64,000 nt of DNA, taken from NCBI RefSeq assembly GCF_027924405.1, contig NZ_AP026978.1, positions 6,572,001 to 6,636,000 of the forward strand, read 5' to 3'. Both the position numbers and the translations under genes were made by a program. The notes below the pieces were generated by a model. The model ran no database searches and was not told where the DNA came from. It saw only the letters and a list, made by a program, of their open reading frames with translations. Within the stretch, counting starts at the first letter, position 1, and the number at the start of each line of letters is the position of its first letter. The DNA comes from Nocardia sputorum. Its GTDB lineage: Bacteria > Actinomycetota > Actinomycetes > Mycobacteriales > Mycobacteriaceae. Shown piece by piece: positions 35,660-45,428 of this stretch.

Positions 35660-36106
35660 ATGGATCACGAGCGGATTCTGCGCACGGTGCTCGGGGTGAC
35701 CGCCGGGTATCTGATCCTGCTGGCGCTGTGGCTGGGGTGGGTGGTGCAGCGGACGCCGCCGGGGACCGTGCCGTATCAGATCGTGGCGTTGGTCGGGTTG
35801 TTCGGCTCATGCCTCGGCATCGGGATGATGCTGGCCGCGCGGCCGTCCAAGGCGGATCGCCAGTTGTGGCGGCACGGCTTGGAGGGGTGGGCGACGGTCG
35901 AGGGCGTGCACCCGCTGCAACGCACCGACCATCACACCGAACTGACCGAACTCGATCTCGAACTGACCGTCCCCGGATCCGAGAGTTACCGGGGCACAGT
36001 GGTTTTCGACGCCACCCCGGCCGACAAACCCCGGCTCGCGGTCGGCGAGATCCTTTCGATCCGCGTCGACCCGGCGAACCGGGACCGCATCATTCTGGTG
36101 CTGTGA
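35660..36106 (+). CDS. Small membrane protein with DUF3592-like outer domain
   Basis: 148 residues: two transmembrane helices (about 10-28 and 37-55), then a beta-rich domain with WATVEGVHPLQRTDHH and VDPANRDRIILVL. This is the pattern of DUF3592-type proteins, in which the end of the domain has VDPxNP. ATG 35660 has GGAGG 5 bases before it. Its last 17 bases overlap the convergent lysoplasmalogenase gene. No function is known. Confidence 0.65.
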   Translation: MDHERILRTVLGVTAGYLILLALWLGWVVQRTPPGTVPYQIVALVGLFGSCLGIGMMLAARPSKADRQLWRHGLEGWATVEGVHPLQRTDHHTELTELDLELTVPGSESYRGTVVFDATPADKPRLAVGEILSIRVDPANRDRIILVL

Positions 36107-36797
36107 TCAGCGGCTGAACGTGCGCGTTCGGATCGGCGAGCAGGTACTGCGCGGCCGCGTAGGTCGCCAGGATCACGCCTTCGGTCACCCGGCGGGCCCG
36201 CCGACCGCGCGCGAACAACCGCCGCAGCACGATCAGCCCGTCCGACACGGTGAACAGCAGCGCCCCGAGGCCGAGGCGGCTGCGCGGATCGACACTCGGA
36301 ATATTCAGTCCCGCAATATTTTTCGCGCTCGGCGCCAGCGCCGGGTCGGACGCCAGCACGGCGGCGGCACCCAAGGTGACGCCGTAGGCCGTCAGCGGTG
36401 CGGCCACCGTCGGCGCCTTCCTGCGCAGCAATCCTGCCGCGCCCAGCCACGCGATCACCCGCGGTACCGCCACCCCTGCGGCGGGCCTGCCGCCCATCCG
36501 CCACCACAGCGTGGCGTATCCCGCCTGCATCACCGCGAACGACGACGCGCCCGCGATGAGCCTGCGGTCGTCGTCCGGATCGATGAGCAGGATGTCGCCG
36601 ACAGTGGCCGCGCCGAGCGACCCGATCAGCACGGTGCGCTCGGTGGACGGCAGCTGCTTGCCTTCGGTCGCCACGTCGGCCGCGAGCAGCGGCATCAACA
36701 GCGGCTTGGCGAGCCACTGCGCCTTCTCCCGTCCGGTGACGGCGCCGTAGACGGTGACCGCCGCCGCGGCGAGGAACCCGGCTCGGAACGGGCGCAT
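36090..36797 (-). CDS. Lysoplasmalogenase (YhhN family)
   Basis: A 235-residue membrane protein with about seven to eight transmembrane helices and the YhhN/TMEM86 signature: AKPLLMPLLAADV near residue 30, the GATVGDILLI stretch around 65 with its Asp, and a late SDGLIVLRRLF segment. The family hydrolyses the vinyl-ether bond of lysoplasmalogens. Whether this bacterium makes plasmalogens is unknown, so the true lipid substrate is open. It starts one base after the stop of the KAS III gene and is the last gene of that minus-strand operon. Confidence 0.82.
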   Translation of the reverse strand: MRPFRAGFLAAAAVTVYGAVTGREKAQWLAKPLLMPLLAADVATEGKQLPSTERTVLIGSLGAATVGDILLIDPDDDRRLIAGASSFAVMQAGYATLWWRMGGRPAAGVAVPRVIAWLGAAGLLRRKAPTVAAPLTAYGVTLGAAAVLASDPALAPSAKNIAGLNIPSVDPRSRLGLGALLFTVSDGLIVLRRLFARGRRARRVTEGVILATYAAAQYLLADPNAHVQPLITAPE

Positions 36798-36798
36798 G

Positions 36799-37857
36799 CT
36801 AGAAACTCGGCTCGGCCGGGGCGGGGGGCAGCGTGACGACCTGGCCCGCGTAGCTCAGGCCCGCGCCGAAGCCGAGCAGCAAAGCCGTCTGGCCGCCCTT
36901 CGCCTTGCCGGTGACCAGCATCTCCTCGATCGCCAGCGGAATGGACGCGGCCGAGGTGTTGCCGGTGTTCTCGATGTCGTTGGCCATCGGGACCTCGTCG
37001 GCCAGTCCGAGATTCTTCTTCATCAGCTCGTTGATCCGGGCGTTGGCCTGGTGCGGGACGAAGACCTCGATGTCCTCCTTGGCCACGCCCGACACCTCGA
37101 GCGCGGTGGACAGCGCGCGCGGCAGCGTCACCGCGGCCCAGCGGAAGACCCGGGGGCCTTCCATCCGCAGCGACATCCGGCCGACCGGATCGACGGCCGG
37201 GTCGAGCCCCTGCATGGACTGGGCCCGGTGCATGTACTCCAGGAAGTCGATGTCCTGCATGATCGCGGCGGCGTTCTCACCGTCGCTGCCCCACACGGTG
37301 GGCGAGATGCCGTTCTCGTCGCTCGGACCGACCACCACCGCACCCGCGCCGTCACCGAAGATCATCGCGGTGCCGCGGTCGGTGGGGTCGAGCCCGACGG
37401 TCATCGTCTCGGCGCCGATGAGCAGCACATATTCGGCGGAGCCGGACCGGATCATGTCCGCGGCCACGCCGAGGCCGTATCCGAAGCCGCCGCAGCCGGA
37501 GGTCAGGTCGAACGCGGGGACGCCGTTCATGCCGATGTCGTAGGCCACCTGCGGCGCGCCGTGCGGGGTGAGGGTCAGCCAGCTGGAGGTGGCCAGGATC
37601 ACGGCGCCGATCTTCGACCGGTCGACGCCGCTGTTGACGATCGCGCGCTCGCCCGCCGCCGCCGCGATCGACCGGAGCGTCTCGTCACCGCTGATCCAGC
37701 GCCGGTTGCGGACGCCGGTGCGTTCGTAGATCCACTCGTCGGTGGAATCGAGGACTTCGCAGACCTCGGCGTTGCTGACCAGGCGCTTGGGTCGGTAAGC
37801 GCCGATTCCGAGCATCGCAACGTTTTCGCGACTCCTGTTGACTGCAATGCTCACCAC
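36799..37857 (-). CDS. Beta-ketoacyl-ACP synthase III family protein
   Basis: 352 residues with a complete KAS III catalytic triad: Cys122 in LTSGCGGFGYG, His269 in VPHQANARI and Asn300 in ENTGNTSAAS. KAS III enzymes condense an acyl-CoA with malonyl-ACP to start fatty-acid or polyketide chains. It differs from the usual housekeeping FabH in having insertions around residues 195-225 (DGENAAAIMQDIDFLEYMHRA), which may shape the acyl pocket. GTG 37857 or the next GTG (37854) may be the start. It is in a run with pyrE upstream and lysoplasmalogenase downstream, away from other FAS genes. Confidence 0.87.
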   Translation of the reverse strand: MVSIAVNRSRENVAMLGIGAYRPKRLVSNAEVCEVLDSTDEWIYERTGVRNRRWISGDETLRSIAAAAGERAIVNSGVDRSKIGAVILATSSWLTLTPHGAPQVAYDIGMNGVPAFDLTSGCGGFGYGLGVAADMIRSGSAEYVLLIGAETMTVGLDPTDRGTAMIFGDGAGAVVVGPSDENGISPTVWGSDGENAAAIMQDIDFLEYMHRAQSMQGLDPAVDPVGRMSLRMEGPRVFRWAAVTLPRALSTALEVSGVAKEDIEVFVPHQANARINELMKKNLGLADEVPMANDIENTGNTSAASIPLAIEEMLVTGKAKGGQTALLLGFGAGLSYAGQVVTLPPAPAEPSF

Positions 37858-37907
37858 TGGTGACTCACACGACCCTTCACCTTCGAAGACTTAGACCATC
37901 GCCCAGG

Positions 37908-38456
37908 CTATCCCAGGGCGAGATCCTTCAAGCCGAGGATCGACCGGTACTCCAGACCTTCCGCGGCGATCACCTGGTCAGCGCCGGTTTCCCGGTCGAC
38001 GACGGTGGCGACGCCGACCACGGTAGCGCCCGCCGCGCGCAGTGCCCGCACCGCGGTCAACGGTGAATTGCCGGTCGTGGTGGTGTCCTCGACCACCAGC
38101 ACCCGCTTACCCACGATGTCCGGGCCCTCGATCTGGCGCTGCATGCCGTGCGACTTCGCCGCCTTGCGCACCACGAACGCGTCGATCGGGCGGCCGGGAG
38201 CGTGCATCACGGCCAGCGCGACCGGGTCGGCGCCCATGGTGAGACCGCCGACGGCGTCGAAATCCCAGTCCGCGACGAGTTCGCGCAGCAGCTTGCCGAT
38301 CAGCGGGCCCGCGCCGTGGTGCAGCGTCGCGCGGCGCAGGTCGACGTAGTAGTCGGCCTCCTTGCCCGAGGACAAAGTCACCCGGCCGTGCACGACCGCG
38401 AGCTCGCGGACCAGCGCGGCCAACCGGTCCCTGTCGTTAGTAATCACGTCGATCAT
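37908..38456 (-). CDS. pyrE: Orotate phosphoribosyltransferase
   Basis: 182 residues, the length of actinobacterial PyrE. The PRPP-binding loop VLVVEDTTTTGNS is intact, the mobile catalytic loop KAAKSHGMQ is present, and the N-terminal YYVDLRRATLHHG aligns with OMP-binding residues. It converts orotate and PRPP to OMP in pyrimidine synthesis. The ATG lies one base after the SDR gene's stop codon, so translation is coupled. The pyrE gene is beside ttfA-clpB in M. tuberculosis too, supporting a conserved chromosomal block. Confidence 0.94.
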   Translation of the reverse strand: MIDVITNDRDRLAALVRELAVVHGRVTLSSGKEADYYVDLRRATLHHGAGPLIGKLLRELVADWDFDAVGGLTMGADPVALAVMHAPGRPIDAFVVRKAAKSHGMQRQIEGPDIVGKRVLVVEDTTTTGNSPLTAVRALRAAGATVVGVATVVDRETGADQVIAAEGLEYRSILGLKDLALG

Positions 38457-38457
38457 G

Positions 38458-39267
38458 TCAAGTCCTTCCGCGTGCGTTGAACAGCCCGCGATTGAGCCGG
38501 GCCCCCAGGGTTCGCGGGATCGCTCCGGCGAGGGTGGTGAGCGCTTTGTACTGCATTCCGGGCACGCTGAGCACCCGGCCCTTCTCCAGATCGCGCAGTG
38601 AGCCGGCGACTACTTGGTCGACGCTCAGCCACAACGCTTCGGGCAGCGAGGGCATCTCGATGCCGGCTCGCCGGTGGAATTCCGTGCGGACGAATCCCGG
38701 GCACAAGGCTTGGACCCGGACTCCGGTTCCGGCCAGTCCCCCTGCCAACCCTTCCGTGAAGGATACGACGTAGGCCTTGGACGCCGAATACGTCGACCCG
38801 CGTCCGGGGATCAGGCCGGCCACGCTGGCCACGTTGACGACGCAGCCGTTCGCCGCCGCGATCATCGGCGGCAGCGCGGCCCTGGTGAGCCGCACCACCG
38901 AGGTGACGTTGACGTCCAGTTGCGCCTGCAACTGCTCGGGCGGCACCGTCCAGAACTCGCCGGAGTGCGCGAAACCGGCATTGTTGACCAGGAATTCGAC
39001 TCCGTCGGCCAGCCGCGCCGCGACCTGCTCGCGGTCCTCGGCGCGGGCCAGATCGGCGACGAGTATCTGCGAGCGGGTACCGAAGCGGTGCTCCAGGTCC
39101 GTCGCGAGGGCCACCAGACGCTGCTCGGTCCGGGCGGCCAGCACCAGGTCGTAGCCGAGCGAGGCCAGCCGCGTCGCGTAGCCGCGGCCGATGCCCGAGG
39201 TCGGGCCGGTGACCAAGGCCACCGGGCGGGCGGTGCCGGGCAGCCTCGGATGCGGATGCTCGGTCAT
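38458..39267 (-). CDS. Short-chain dehydrogenase/reductase
   Basis: 269 residues of a classical SDR: cofactor motif [10 protein letters not shown] near residue 20, NNAGFAH near 95, catalytic Ser in NVASVAG and YSASKAY near 155. The preference NAD or NADP is not clear; the Arg in AARTEQR after strand 2 favours NADP. The C-terminal 45 residues extend beyond the core with [17 protein letters not shown], as in mycobacterial lipid-related SDRs. ATG 39267 was chosen because upstream frame is not protein-like. It sits between ttfA and pyrE on one strand, one base before pyrE. Confidence 0.87.
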   Translation of the reverse strand: MTEHPHPRLPGTARPVALVTGPTSGIGRGYATRLASLGYDLVLAARTEQRLVALATDLEHRFGTRSQILVADLARAEDREQVAARLADGVEFLVNNAGFAHSGEFWTVPPEQLQAQLDVNVTSVVRLTRAALPPMIAAANGCVVNVASVAGLIPGRGSTYSASKAYVVSFTEGLAGGLAGTGVRVQALCPGFVRTEFHRRAGIEMPSLPEALWLSVDQVVAGSLRDLEKGRVLSVPGMQYKALTTLAGAIPRTLGARLNRGLFNARGRT

Positions 39268-39322
39268 GACGGCGCGATCGGTCGCAGTCGCGCGGTTCCG
39301 ACTGCGGTGGGCGCGCGGCCGA

Positions 39323-40282
39323 TCACTTCGGCACGGGTCCCTGGTAGGGGCGGAATCCGGGATGGAAGGGCCCGCCTGGCGGGTCGGCGGGCCGCTGCCG
39401 CGACTCTCGATCGGCGCGACCCTCGTCGCGCTCCTCGCGCGGCCGCGCCTCGGCGTCCGCACGCCCGCGGGCGCGCGCGTCCGGCACGACGGCGAGCGAG
39501 GGGCGGCGCGCCGGTTCCGAGCCCGGCTCGTCGGCGTGGGCGTCCTCGCCGGACCGCTCGTCGTCCTCGGCGTGCGGCCGGTCGTCGGCGTCGTCCTCGA
39601 TATCTCGAACGTCCTCGCCCCGCTGCCGCTCCCGAGGGCGGGGACGACCCGGCTCGGCGTCGAAACGCGGCTCGCTGACCGGCGGCAGCACGTGCAGCAG
39701 CCCGGACAGGCGCAGCACGGCGTCGATCGCGCTTTCCCAGTCCTTCGGGGTGGTGCCGACCAGCAGCATGCCCAGCGTCCAGTTGCCCTCGCTCCAGAGC
39801 ATCTGCACGGTGTCGGGAAGATTCTCGATGAAGGCGACCATGCGCTGATCGACGGCGTGCCTGGCGATTTCGGGATTGGTCGCGAACACCACGCGGTCGC
39901 CGATGGCGCCGAGCAGTTCCAGATCGTGGTCCTTGGGCGGGCTGGCGGTCTTCAACCGCATGTCCACGTCGATGTCCGAGCCGATCTGGCGGCGCACCGC
40001 GACCAGCGTCGCGGAATCCTCCAGGTCGAACAGCACGAACTTCTCGCCCTTACGGATGCCGGAGACCACGTCGACCGCGGAGAGATAGCCCAGCTTCGCC
40101 AGCGCGCCTCGCCGCCAGGTCGACGCCAGCGCGGGTTCCACGGACACGTAGGTATAGCCCTGCGACTTCGCCCAGACCTGTCGCGCGTGACCGGTCCGCT
40201 GCCGCTGGAGCCGATCGAAATACAGCAGCACGATCGCGCCCACGAGCGCGATCGCCGCCAACCCGAACCACATTGCCGTCAT
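39323..40282 (-). CDS. ttfA: Trehalose monomycolate transport factor TtfA homologue
   Basis: 319 residues. One N-terminal transmembrane helix ([19 protein letters not shown]) is followed by a folded domain of about 185 residues ([42 protein letters not shown]), then a long acidic/Arg-rich disordered tail of about 110 residues. This matches Rv0383c, TtfA, a partner of the MmpL3 trehalose-monomycolate transporter, and the genomic place (between pyrE and clpB) is the same. It supports a mycolate-bearing envelope. The tail ends [14 protein letters not shown]. It heads the run ttfA-SDR-pyrE-KASIII-lysoplasmalogenase. Confidence 0.82.
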   Translation of the reverse strand: MTAMWFGLAAIALVGAIVLLYFDRLQRQRTGHARQVWAKSQGYTYVSVEPALASTWRRGALAKLGYLSAVDVVSGIRKGEKFVLFDLEDSATLVAVRRQIGSDIDVDMRLKTASPPKDHDLELLGAIGDRVVFATNPEIARHAVDQRMVAFIENLPDTVQMLWSEGNWTLGMLLVGTTPKDWESAIDAVLRLSGLLHVLPPVSEPRFDAEPGRPRPRERQRGEDVRDIEDDADDRPHAEDDERSGEDAHADEPGSEPARRPSLAVVPDARARGRADAEARPREERDEGRADRESRQRPADPPGGPFHPGFRPYQGPVPK

Positions 40283-40419
40283 CGACGCCTAGCCTAATGG
40301 TCCCGGACGGACATGGTCCGTCATTACCCCCGCGCCGAGCCGAGCGAAACGGGAGCGGTCATCGATCCCGCTCACCGGGCGATTGCGCGGTACTTCGCTC
40401 CGACGACGGACCGGGCGGC

Positions 40420-41223
40420 TCATCGGCCGCCGCCGGGCAGCGAGGTACCGATGATGACCTTCGCCTGGATCGATCCGTCCGGCGCCTTGTCGCCCTGGAT
40501 CAGGACCAGCTCACCGGCGGCCAGATCCGACACTTTGGTGCCGGACAAGGCGATCACCTGGGTATTCGCGTCGGTGCGCACCGTGATGGTATTGCCCATC
40601 ACCGAACTCACCGTCAAGGTGCCTCCGTCGTTGGCGGTGATGGTGCCCATGGTCGCGCCGAGCCCGTCGACGTCGCCGAGGCCGGGCACGCTGGGCAACC
40701 CGCTCGGCGGACTCGGCTGCGTGGACCTGGGCACGGGCGCGGGCCGTGTCGTGACGCGCGCGGTCGAGGCCGCCGCGGTGTCGGCCGAACCGGAGTCGCT
40801 GCCGCCCAGCAGCACACCCGCGACCACCCCGATCGCACCGATCAGCACGATGACGCCGAGGCCGAGGGCGATCCAGAGACCGGTGTTGCGCCGCGGCGGC
40901 TGCGGTGGCGGTCCGCCGCCGGGGGGCATCGCGCCACCGGGCGGCCCGGCAGTGCCTTGCCACCGATCAGCGCCGCTGTCCGGATAAGCAGACCACTGGG
41001 AGTCGTAGGCCGGGAATTCGCGCGTCGCGTTCGCCCCCGGCGGCGGCCCCCAAGACCCGTATTGCTCCGTCGGCGGATACTCCGACGGAGCGCCCGCGCC
41101 GTATGCCTCGGAGTACTCCGTGGTGTGCGCTGGGCCGCCGTACCCGGATTTGCCCGGCGGACCCAGGTGCTCGGTCGGCGCATCCTCCGGCCGCTGTCCC
41201 CAGGGATCGTTCGGGTTGGTCAT
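40420..41223 (-). CDS. DUF5666-like membrane-anchored protein with Pro-rich cytoplasmic part
   Basis: 267 residues. The first 112 residues are Pro/Gly/Tyr-rich and probably disordered and cytoplasmic. One transmembrane helix follows near 115-140 (GLWIALGLGVIVLIGAIGVVAGVLL), then a Ser/Thr/Pro linker. The outer domain of about 85 residues (GTITANDGGTLTVSSVMGNTITVRTDANTQVI) has the beta pattern of DUF5666. The function is unknown. It lies downstream of clpB on the same strand but is separated by 351 bp and a hairpin, so it likely has its own promoter. Confidence 0.75.
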   Translation of the reverse strand: MTNPNDPWGQRPEDAPTEHLGPPGKSGYGGPAHTTEYSEAYGAGAPSEYPPTEQYGSWGPPPGANATREFPAYDSQWSAYPDSGADRWQGTAGPPGGAMPPGGGPPPQPPRRNTGLWIALGLGVIVLIGAIGVVAGVLLGGSDSGSADTAAASTARVTTRPAPVPRSTQPSPPSGLPSVPGLGDVDGLGATMGTITANDGGTLTVSSVMGNTITVRTDANTQVIALSGTKVSDLAAGELVLIQGDKAPDGSIQAKVIIGTSLPGGGR

Positions 41224-41574
41224 GCCTTCCAGCGTAGGCTTTGTCCGCTCGCTCGCACCCGCACCTCATGGGCGGGTGTGCCTTCGCCCGTGCGGAAGCC
41301 TGCCGGGAGGCGCACGCTCGCAATCGATCCCACATCCAGCACGCTCGCCCCCCGTGGACGAAATGTGCTGTGCGCGAGAGGCACTGGCGGCCCTCGCCCT
41401 GCCGTGCCGCGAAGTGGGCAGTATCCCATTCGCGACATCGCCGAGACCGCCCCCGGCCTCAGCCCGCCGCGCCGACGACCCCCGGGGGCTGTAGGGCGCG
41501 TTCGCCGATCCCCTCGACGGGCCCGGCGAGTAGCCGGCCTCGCCCCGAGCGCTGCCCGGAGCGAGGCCGCTCGC
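41224..41574. other. Non-coding interval between clpB and the DUF5666 gene
   Basis: 351 bp downstream of clpB. Near the clpB stop it contains the hairpin at 41536-41568. The part next to 41224 must hold the promoter of the DUF5666 gene, but I see no confident -10/-35. Open frames crossing it run antisense into clpB or the DUF5666 gene and are not convincing. Confidence 0.45.
41536..41568 (-). terminator. Hairpin after clpB
   Basis: GGCCTCGC (41536-41543) pairs with GCGAGGCC (41561-41568), and an inner CCG/CGG pair adds three more base pairs around a small loop. It begins 6 bases after the clpB stop on the minus strand and is a likely terminator without a U-tract. Confidence 0.6.
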
Positions 41575-44130
41575 TCACCTGCCGATGATCAGGCCGTCCC
41601 CGTCGGGGCTGACACTCACCTTGACGTTGTCGCCGTCGGTGATCTCGCCCGCGAGAAGTTCCTTGGCGAGGGAATCGCCGATGGCCTGCTGGATCAGCCT
41701 GCGCAACGGGCGCGCGCCGTAGGCGGGGTCGTAGCCGCGTACCGCCAGCCAGAATCGGGCCGAATCGCTGACCTCCAGCTTCAGTCTGCGCTGCGCCAGC
41801 CGCTTCTGCAGCTGCTCGAGCTGGATGTCGACGATGTGCTCGAGCTGCTCCTCGTCGAGCGAGTGGAACATGACCACGTCGTCGAGGCGGTTGAGGAACT
41901 CCGGCTTGAAAGCCGAACGCACGGCGTTCATGACGAACTCGCGATCACCGCCCGCGCCCAGGTTGGAGGTCAGGATGAGGATGGTGTTGCGGAAGTCCAC
42001 CGTGCGGCCCTGGCCGTCGGTGAGCCTGCCTTCGTCGAGCACTTGCAGCAGGATGTCGAACACGTCCGGGTGCGCCTTCTCGATCTCGTCGAACAGCACC
42101 ACCGTGTAGGGCCTGCGCCGCACCGCCTCGGTGAGCTGACCGCCCTGGTCGTAACCGACGTAGCCGGGCGGGGCGCCGACCAGCCGGGCGACCGAGTGCT
42201 TCTCGCTGTACTCGCTCATGTCGATGCGGACCATGGCGCGCTCGTCGTCGAACAGGAAGTCCGCCAACGCCTTCGCCAGCTCGGTCTTGCCGACGCCCGT
42301 GGGGCCGATGAACATGAACGAGCCGGTCGGGCGATTCGGGTCGGCGACACCCGCGCGCGCCCGGCGCACCGCGTCGGACACCGCCTGCACCGCCTCGTTC
42401 TGGCCGACCACGCGGCGGCCCAGCTCGTCCTCCATGCGCAGCAGCTTCTGCGTCTCCCCTTCCAGCATCCGGCCCACCGGAATACCGGTCCAGGAGGACA
42501 CCACCTCGGCGATGTCGTCCGGGCCGACCTCCTCCTTGAGCATCACCTCGCCGTCTCCCGCTGTGGCCGAGGTTTTTTCGGCCTCGGCGAGCTGCTTCTC
42601 CAGCGCCGGGATCCGGCCGTAGCGCAGTTCGGCGGCCTTGCCCAGATCGCCGTCGCGCTCGGCGCGCTCCGACTCGCCGCGCAGCGCTTCCAGCTGCTCT
42701 TTGAGCGTGCGCACCTGATCGATCGCGTTCTTCTCGTTCTGCCAGCGGGTGGTCAGCTGGTTGAGTTTCTCGCGGTCGTCGGCGAGTTCGGAGCGCAGTT
42801 TCTCCAGCCGCTGCTTGGAGGCCTCGTCGGTCTCCTTGGCGAGGGCGACCTCCTCGATCTCCAGCCTGCGCACCGCGCGTTCCACCTCGTCGATCTCCAC
42901 GGGGCGGGAGTCGATCTCCATGCGCAACCGCGAGGCCGACTCGTCGACCAGGTCGATCGCCTTGTCCGGCAGGAACCGGGAAGTGATGTAGCGGTCCGAC
43001 AGCGTGGCCGCGGCGACCAGCGCGGAGTCGGTGATGCGCACGCCGTGGTGCACCTCGTAGCGCTCTTTGATGCCACGCAGGATGCCGATGGTGTCCTCCA
43101 CCGACGGCTCGCCGACCAGCACCTGCTGGAAGCGCCGTTCCAGGGCGGCGTCCTTCTCGATGTGCTGGCGGTATTCCTCCAACGTGGTCGCGCCGACCAG
43201 GCGCAGCTCGCCGCGAGCCAGCATCGGCTTGATCATGTTGCCCGCGTCCATCGCCGATTCGCCGGTGGCGCCCGCGCCGACGATGGTGTGCAGCTCGTCG
43301 ATGAACGTGATGATCTGACCCGCGCTGTTCTTGATGTCCTCGAGCACGGCCTTGAGCCGCTCCTCGAACTCGCCGCGGTACTTCGCGCCCGCGACCATCG
43401 CGCCGAGGTCCAGCGCGACGACGGACTTGCCGCGCAGCGACTCCGGGACGTCGCCCGCCACGATGCGCTGGGCCAGGCCCTCGACGATCGCCGTCTTGCC
43501 GACGCCGGGCTCGCCGATCAGCACCGGGTTGTTCTTGGTGCGCCGACTCAGCACCTGCACCACCCGGCGGATCTCGGTGTCCCGGCCGATCACCGGGTCG
43601 AGCTTGCCCGCGCGAGCCGAGGCCGTCAGATCGGTGGAGTACTTCTCCAGCGCCTGGTAGCTGCCCTCCGGATCGGGGCTGGTCACCCGGGCGCTGCCGC
43701 GCACCGCGGTGAACGCCGAGCGGAGCGCGTCGGCGGTGGCGCCGTACTTGCGCAGCAGCATCGTCACGTCGGAGTCGCCTTCGGCGAGACCGACCATGAC
43801 GTGCTCGGTGGAGACGTACTCGTCACCGAGCTCGGTGGCCAGGCGCTGCGCCGCGGTGATCGCGGCGAGCGCCTCGCGGCCCAGGTTCGGGGTGGTGGTG
43901 GCGCCGGTCGCGCGGGGCAGCCGGTCCACGATGTCCTGTGCCTCGCCTCGCACGGTCGCCGGATCCGTTCCGACTGCTTTCAGCAAGGGCGCGGCGATGC
44001 CGTCGGTCTGGTCCAGCAACGCCACCAGCAAGTGCGCCGGACGAATCTCCGGGTTGCCCGCGGCGGAGGCCGCCTGCAAGGCAGCGGTCAGCGCCGCCTG
44101 GGTCTTGGTGGTGGGATTGAACGAGTCCAC
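41575..44130 (-). CDS. clpB: ATP-dependent disaggregase ClpB
   Basis: 851 residues with the full Hsp104/ClpB layout: Clp-N repeat domain (about 1-145), first AAA+ with Walker A GEPGVGKT at 206-213, a coiled-coil middle domain (about 410-530, rich in Glu/Lys/Leu), and second AAA+ with GPTGVGKTE near 605. It works with DnaK/DnaJ/GrpE to resolve protein aggregates. GTG 44130 is the start. Upstream lie a HAIR operator for HspR and a SigH/SigE-like promoter, so it belongs with the dnaK operon at 50.4-54.5 kb to one heat-shock regulon. Confidence 0.97.
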   Translation of the reverse strand: MDSFNPTTKTQAALTAALQAASAAGNPEIRPAHLLVALLDQTDGIAAPLLKAVGTDPATVRGEAQDIVDRLPRATGATTTPNLGREALAAITAAQRLATELGDEYVSTEHVMVGLAEGDSDVTMLLRKYGATADALRSAFTAVRGSARVTSPDPEGSYQALEKYSTDLTASARAGKLDPVIGRDTEIRRVVQVLSRRTKNNPVLIGEPGVGKTAIVEGLAQRIVAGDVPESLRGKSVVALDLGAMVAGAKYRGEFEERLKAVLEDIKNSAGQIITFIDELHTIVGAGATGESAMDAGNMIKPMLARGELRLVGATTLEEYRQHIEKDAALERRFQQVLVGEPSVEDTIGILRGIKERYEVHHGVRITDSALVAAATLSDRYITSRFLPDKAIDLVDESASRLRMEIDSRPVEIDEVERAVRRLEIEEVALAKETDEASKQRLEKLRSELADDREKLNQLTTRWQNEKNAIDQVRTLKEQLEALRGESERAERDGDLGKAAELRYGRIPALEKQLAEAEKTSATAGDGEVMLKEEVGPDDIAEVVSSWTGIPVGRMLEGETQKLLRMEDELGRRVVGQNEAVQAVSDAVRRARAGVADPNRPTGSFMFIGPTGVGKTELAKALADFLFDDERAMVRIDMSEYSEKHSVARLVGAPPGYVGYDQGGQLTEAVRRRPYTVVLFDEIEKAHPDVFDILLQVLDEGRLTDGQGRTVDFRNTILILTSNLGAGGDREFVMNAVRSAFKPEFLNRLDDVVMFHSLDEEQLEHIVDIQLEQLQKRLAQRRLKLEVSDSARFWLAVRGYDPAYGARPLRRLIQQAIGDSLAKELLAGEITDGDNVKVSVSPDGDGLIIGR

Positions 44131-44243
44131 GGGTCACCTTCCTACTAGTCGATGCACACGGCGGCCGAGCGCGGTCATCCGGCCGGAGCTCACGCTCCGA
44201 CGCGCCCGCTCCCGCTTCGGCTCGGCGCCGTTCCTTACCGTCC

Positions 44244-44269
44244 AACGTCCGAAAGGTTGAGTCTGTTCC
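44244..44269 (-). promoter_or_regulatory. SigH/SigE-like promoter of clpB
   Basis: On the minus strand GGAAC (44269-44265) and CGTT (44247-44244) are separated by 17 bases, which fits the GGAA(C/T)-N17-20-CGTT type recognised by SigH and SigE in mycobacteria. In M. tuberculosis clpB is known to respond to SigH. The -35 lies inside the HAIR spacer/arm, so HspR binding would block it. Confidence 0.6.
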
Positions 44270-44276
44270 GCTCAAG
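44256..44276. promoter_or_regulatory. HAIR (HspR-binding inverted repeat) upstream of clpB
   Basis: On the minus strand: CTTGAGC-N7-ACTCAAC, against the consensus CTTGAGT-N7-ACTCAAG; 12 of 14 arm positions match. The site is 126-146 bp upstream of the clpB start and overlaps a stress promoter. An HspR gene is present at 50405-50821. Confidence 0.85.
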
Positions 44277-44457
44277 TTTGAAATTCTTCACCGCGCCGGT
44301 CCGATACCGCCGGATCGTGTCGAACGCTACGCCGCGACACCGGCGAATGCGACGCCGCGCGACACCGCCGATGCGATGATTCCGCACGTCGAGGGGGTTC
44401 GGGTGCCTACGATGACCTCGGCCGTGAGCTCTTCACCCCGAATCAAGGAGCGTATGG

Positions 44458-45393
44458 ATGCGCGCGATCGTGGTACGGAAGTTCGGAGCGACGCCGGAAC
44501 TGGCCGAGATGCCGATGCCCGAGCCCGGCCCGGGAGCCGTGCGGGTCCAGCTCCAGGCGGCCGGAGTGAATCCCTTCGACGCGAAGCTGGCCGACGGGAT
44601 CCTGGACGGCAAACTGCCGCACGACTTTCCGATGATCCTCGGCGTGGACGGTGCGGGAACGGTCGCCACGATCGGCGCGGGCGTCAGCCGCTTCGCCGTC
44701 GGCGACCGGGTGGTCGGCAAGTTCCTCACCCCACCGGTTGGCCACGGCAGCTTCGCCGAGTACGCGGTGTTGCCGGAGGGCGGCACGCTCGTGCCGATCC
44801 CGCCGGGCGTGCCGACCGTCGCGGCCGCCGCGCTGCCCACCGCAGGGGTGACCGCGCAGGACCTCGTGGACGCCACGCACATCCAGCCCGGCCAAACGGT
44901 ACTGATCGTCGGCGCGACCGGCGGCGTCGGCTCCTTCTTGGTGCAACTGGCCAATATCGCGGGCGCGCACGTCATCGCGACGGCGCGCGGCGGCTCCGCC
45001 GATCAGATGACCCGGCTGGGCGCGGCCGAGACGGTGGACTACACCGCGGGCCCGGTGCGCGACCAGGTCGCCGCCGCGCATCCGGACGGGATCGACGTGC
45101 TGTTCGACCTGGTGAGCCCGCCCGAGGCGCTGGCGGAGCTGACCACGCTGGTCCGCGACGGCGGCACGGTGTACTCCACCATCTTCGCCGCCGACGAGGA
45201 CGCGTTGCGCGCACGGTCGCTCGCGGGCGGCAACATCGAATCCAAGGGCAGCGCGGCGGAACTGGCCCGGCTGATCCAGCGCGTCGCGGCGGGTGACGTG
45301 GTCGTGCCGATCGATGCCACCGTCCCGCTCGCGGAGGGACCCGCCGTCATCGGAGCGCCCGGCGCGCGCGGCAAGACCGTGCTCGCCATCTGA
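44458..45393 (+). CDS. NADPH:quinone oxidoreductase-type zinc-less MDR protein
   Basis: 311 residues of the medium-chain reductase superfamily without zinc ligands. N-terminal GroES-like fold includes QAAGVNPFDAKLADG; the cofactor-binding motif is GATGGVGSFLVQLA near residue 150; GVTAQDLVD precedes it. Members reduce quinones or enones with NADPH. The ATG 44458 has a good AAGGAG site. It is divergent from clpB and 35 bp before the LLM flavoenzyme gene on the same strand, suggesting a two-gene redox operon. Confidence 0.87.
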   Translation: MRAIVVRKFGATPELAEMPMPEPGPGAVRVQLQAAGVNPFDAKLADGILDGKLPHDFPMILGVDGAGTVATIGAGVSRFAVGDRVVGKFLTPPVGHGSFAEYAVLPEGGTLVPIPPGVPTVAAAALPTAGVTAQDLVDATHIQPGQTVLIVGATGGVGSFLVQLANIAGAHVIATARGGSADQMTRLGAAETVDYTAGPVRDQVAAAHPDGIDVLFDLVSPPEALAELTTLVRDGGTVYSTIFAADEDALRARSLAGGNIESKGSAAELARLIQRVAAGDVVVPIDATVPLAEGPAVIGAPGARGKTVLAI

Positions 45394-45428
45394 GCCGTCC
45401 CGGCCCCGCGACACCACCCCGGAGGTGT

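Larger units (their letters stand above)
44131..44457. other. clpB regulatory region (divergent with the MDR gene)
   Basis: This 327-bp gap separates two divergent genes. It contains the HAIR at 44256-44276 and the overlapping alternative-sigma promoter at 44244-44269, which would leave a clpB leader of about 105 bases. The half nearer the quinone-oxidoreductase gene (44300-44457) shows no clear promoter beyond a probable ribosome site AAGGAG at 44446-44451. Confidence 0.55.

Noticed and set aside
40283..40300. Second IdeR box (CCATTAGGCTAGGC) upstream of ttfA
   Set aside because: Only TTAGGCTA of the core agrees and the outer arms do not match. TAGGCT is more likely a chance or -10-like string.
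40273..44148. A 1,291-codon plus-strand open frame opposite clpB
   Set aside because: It is antisense to clpB and the DUF5666 gene with Arg/Gly/His-rich translation. It is a frame artefact of high GC.
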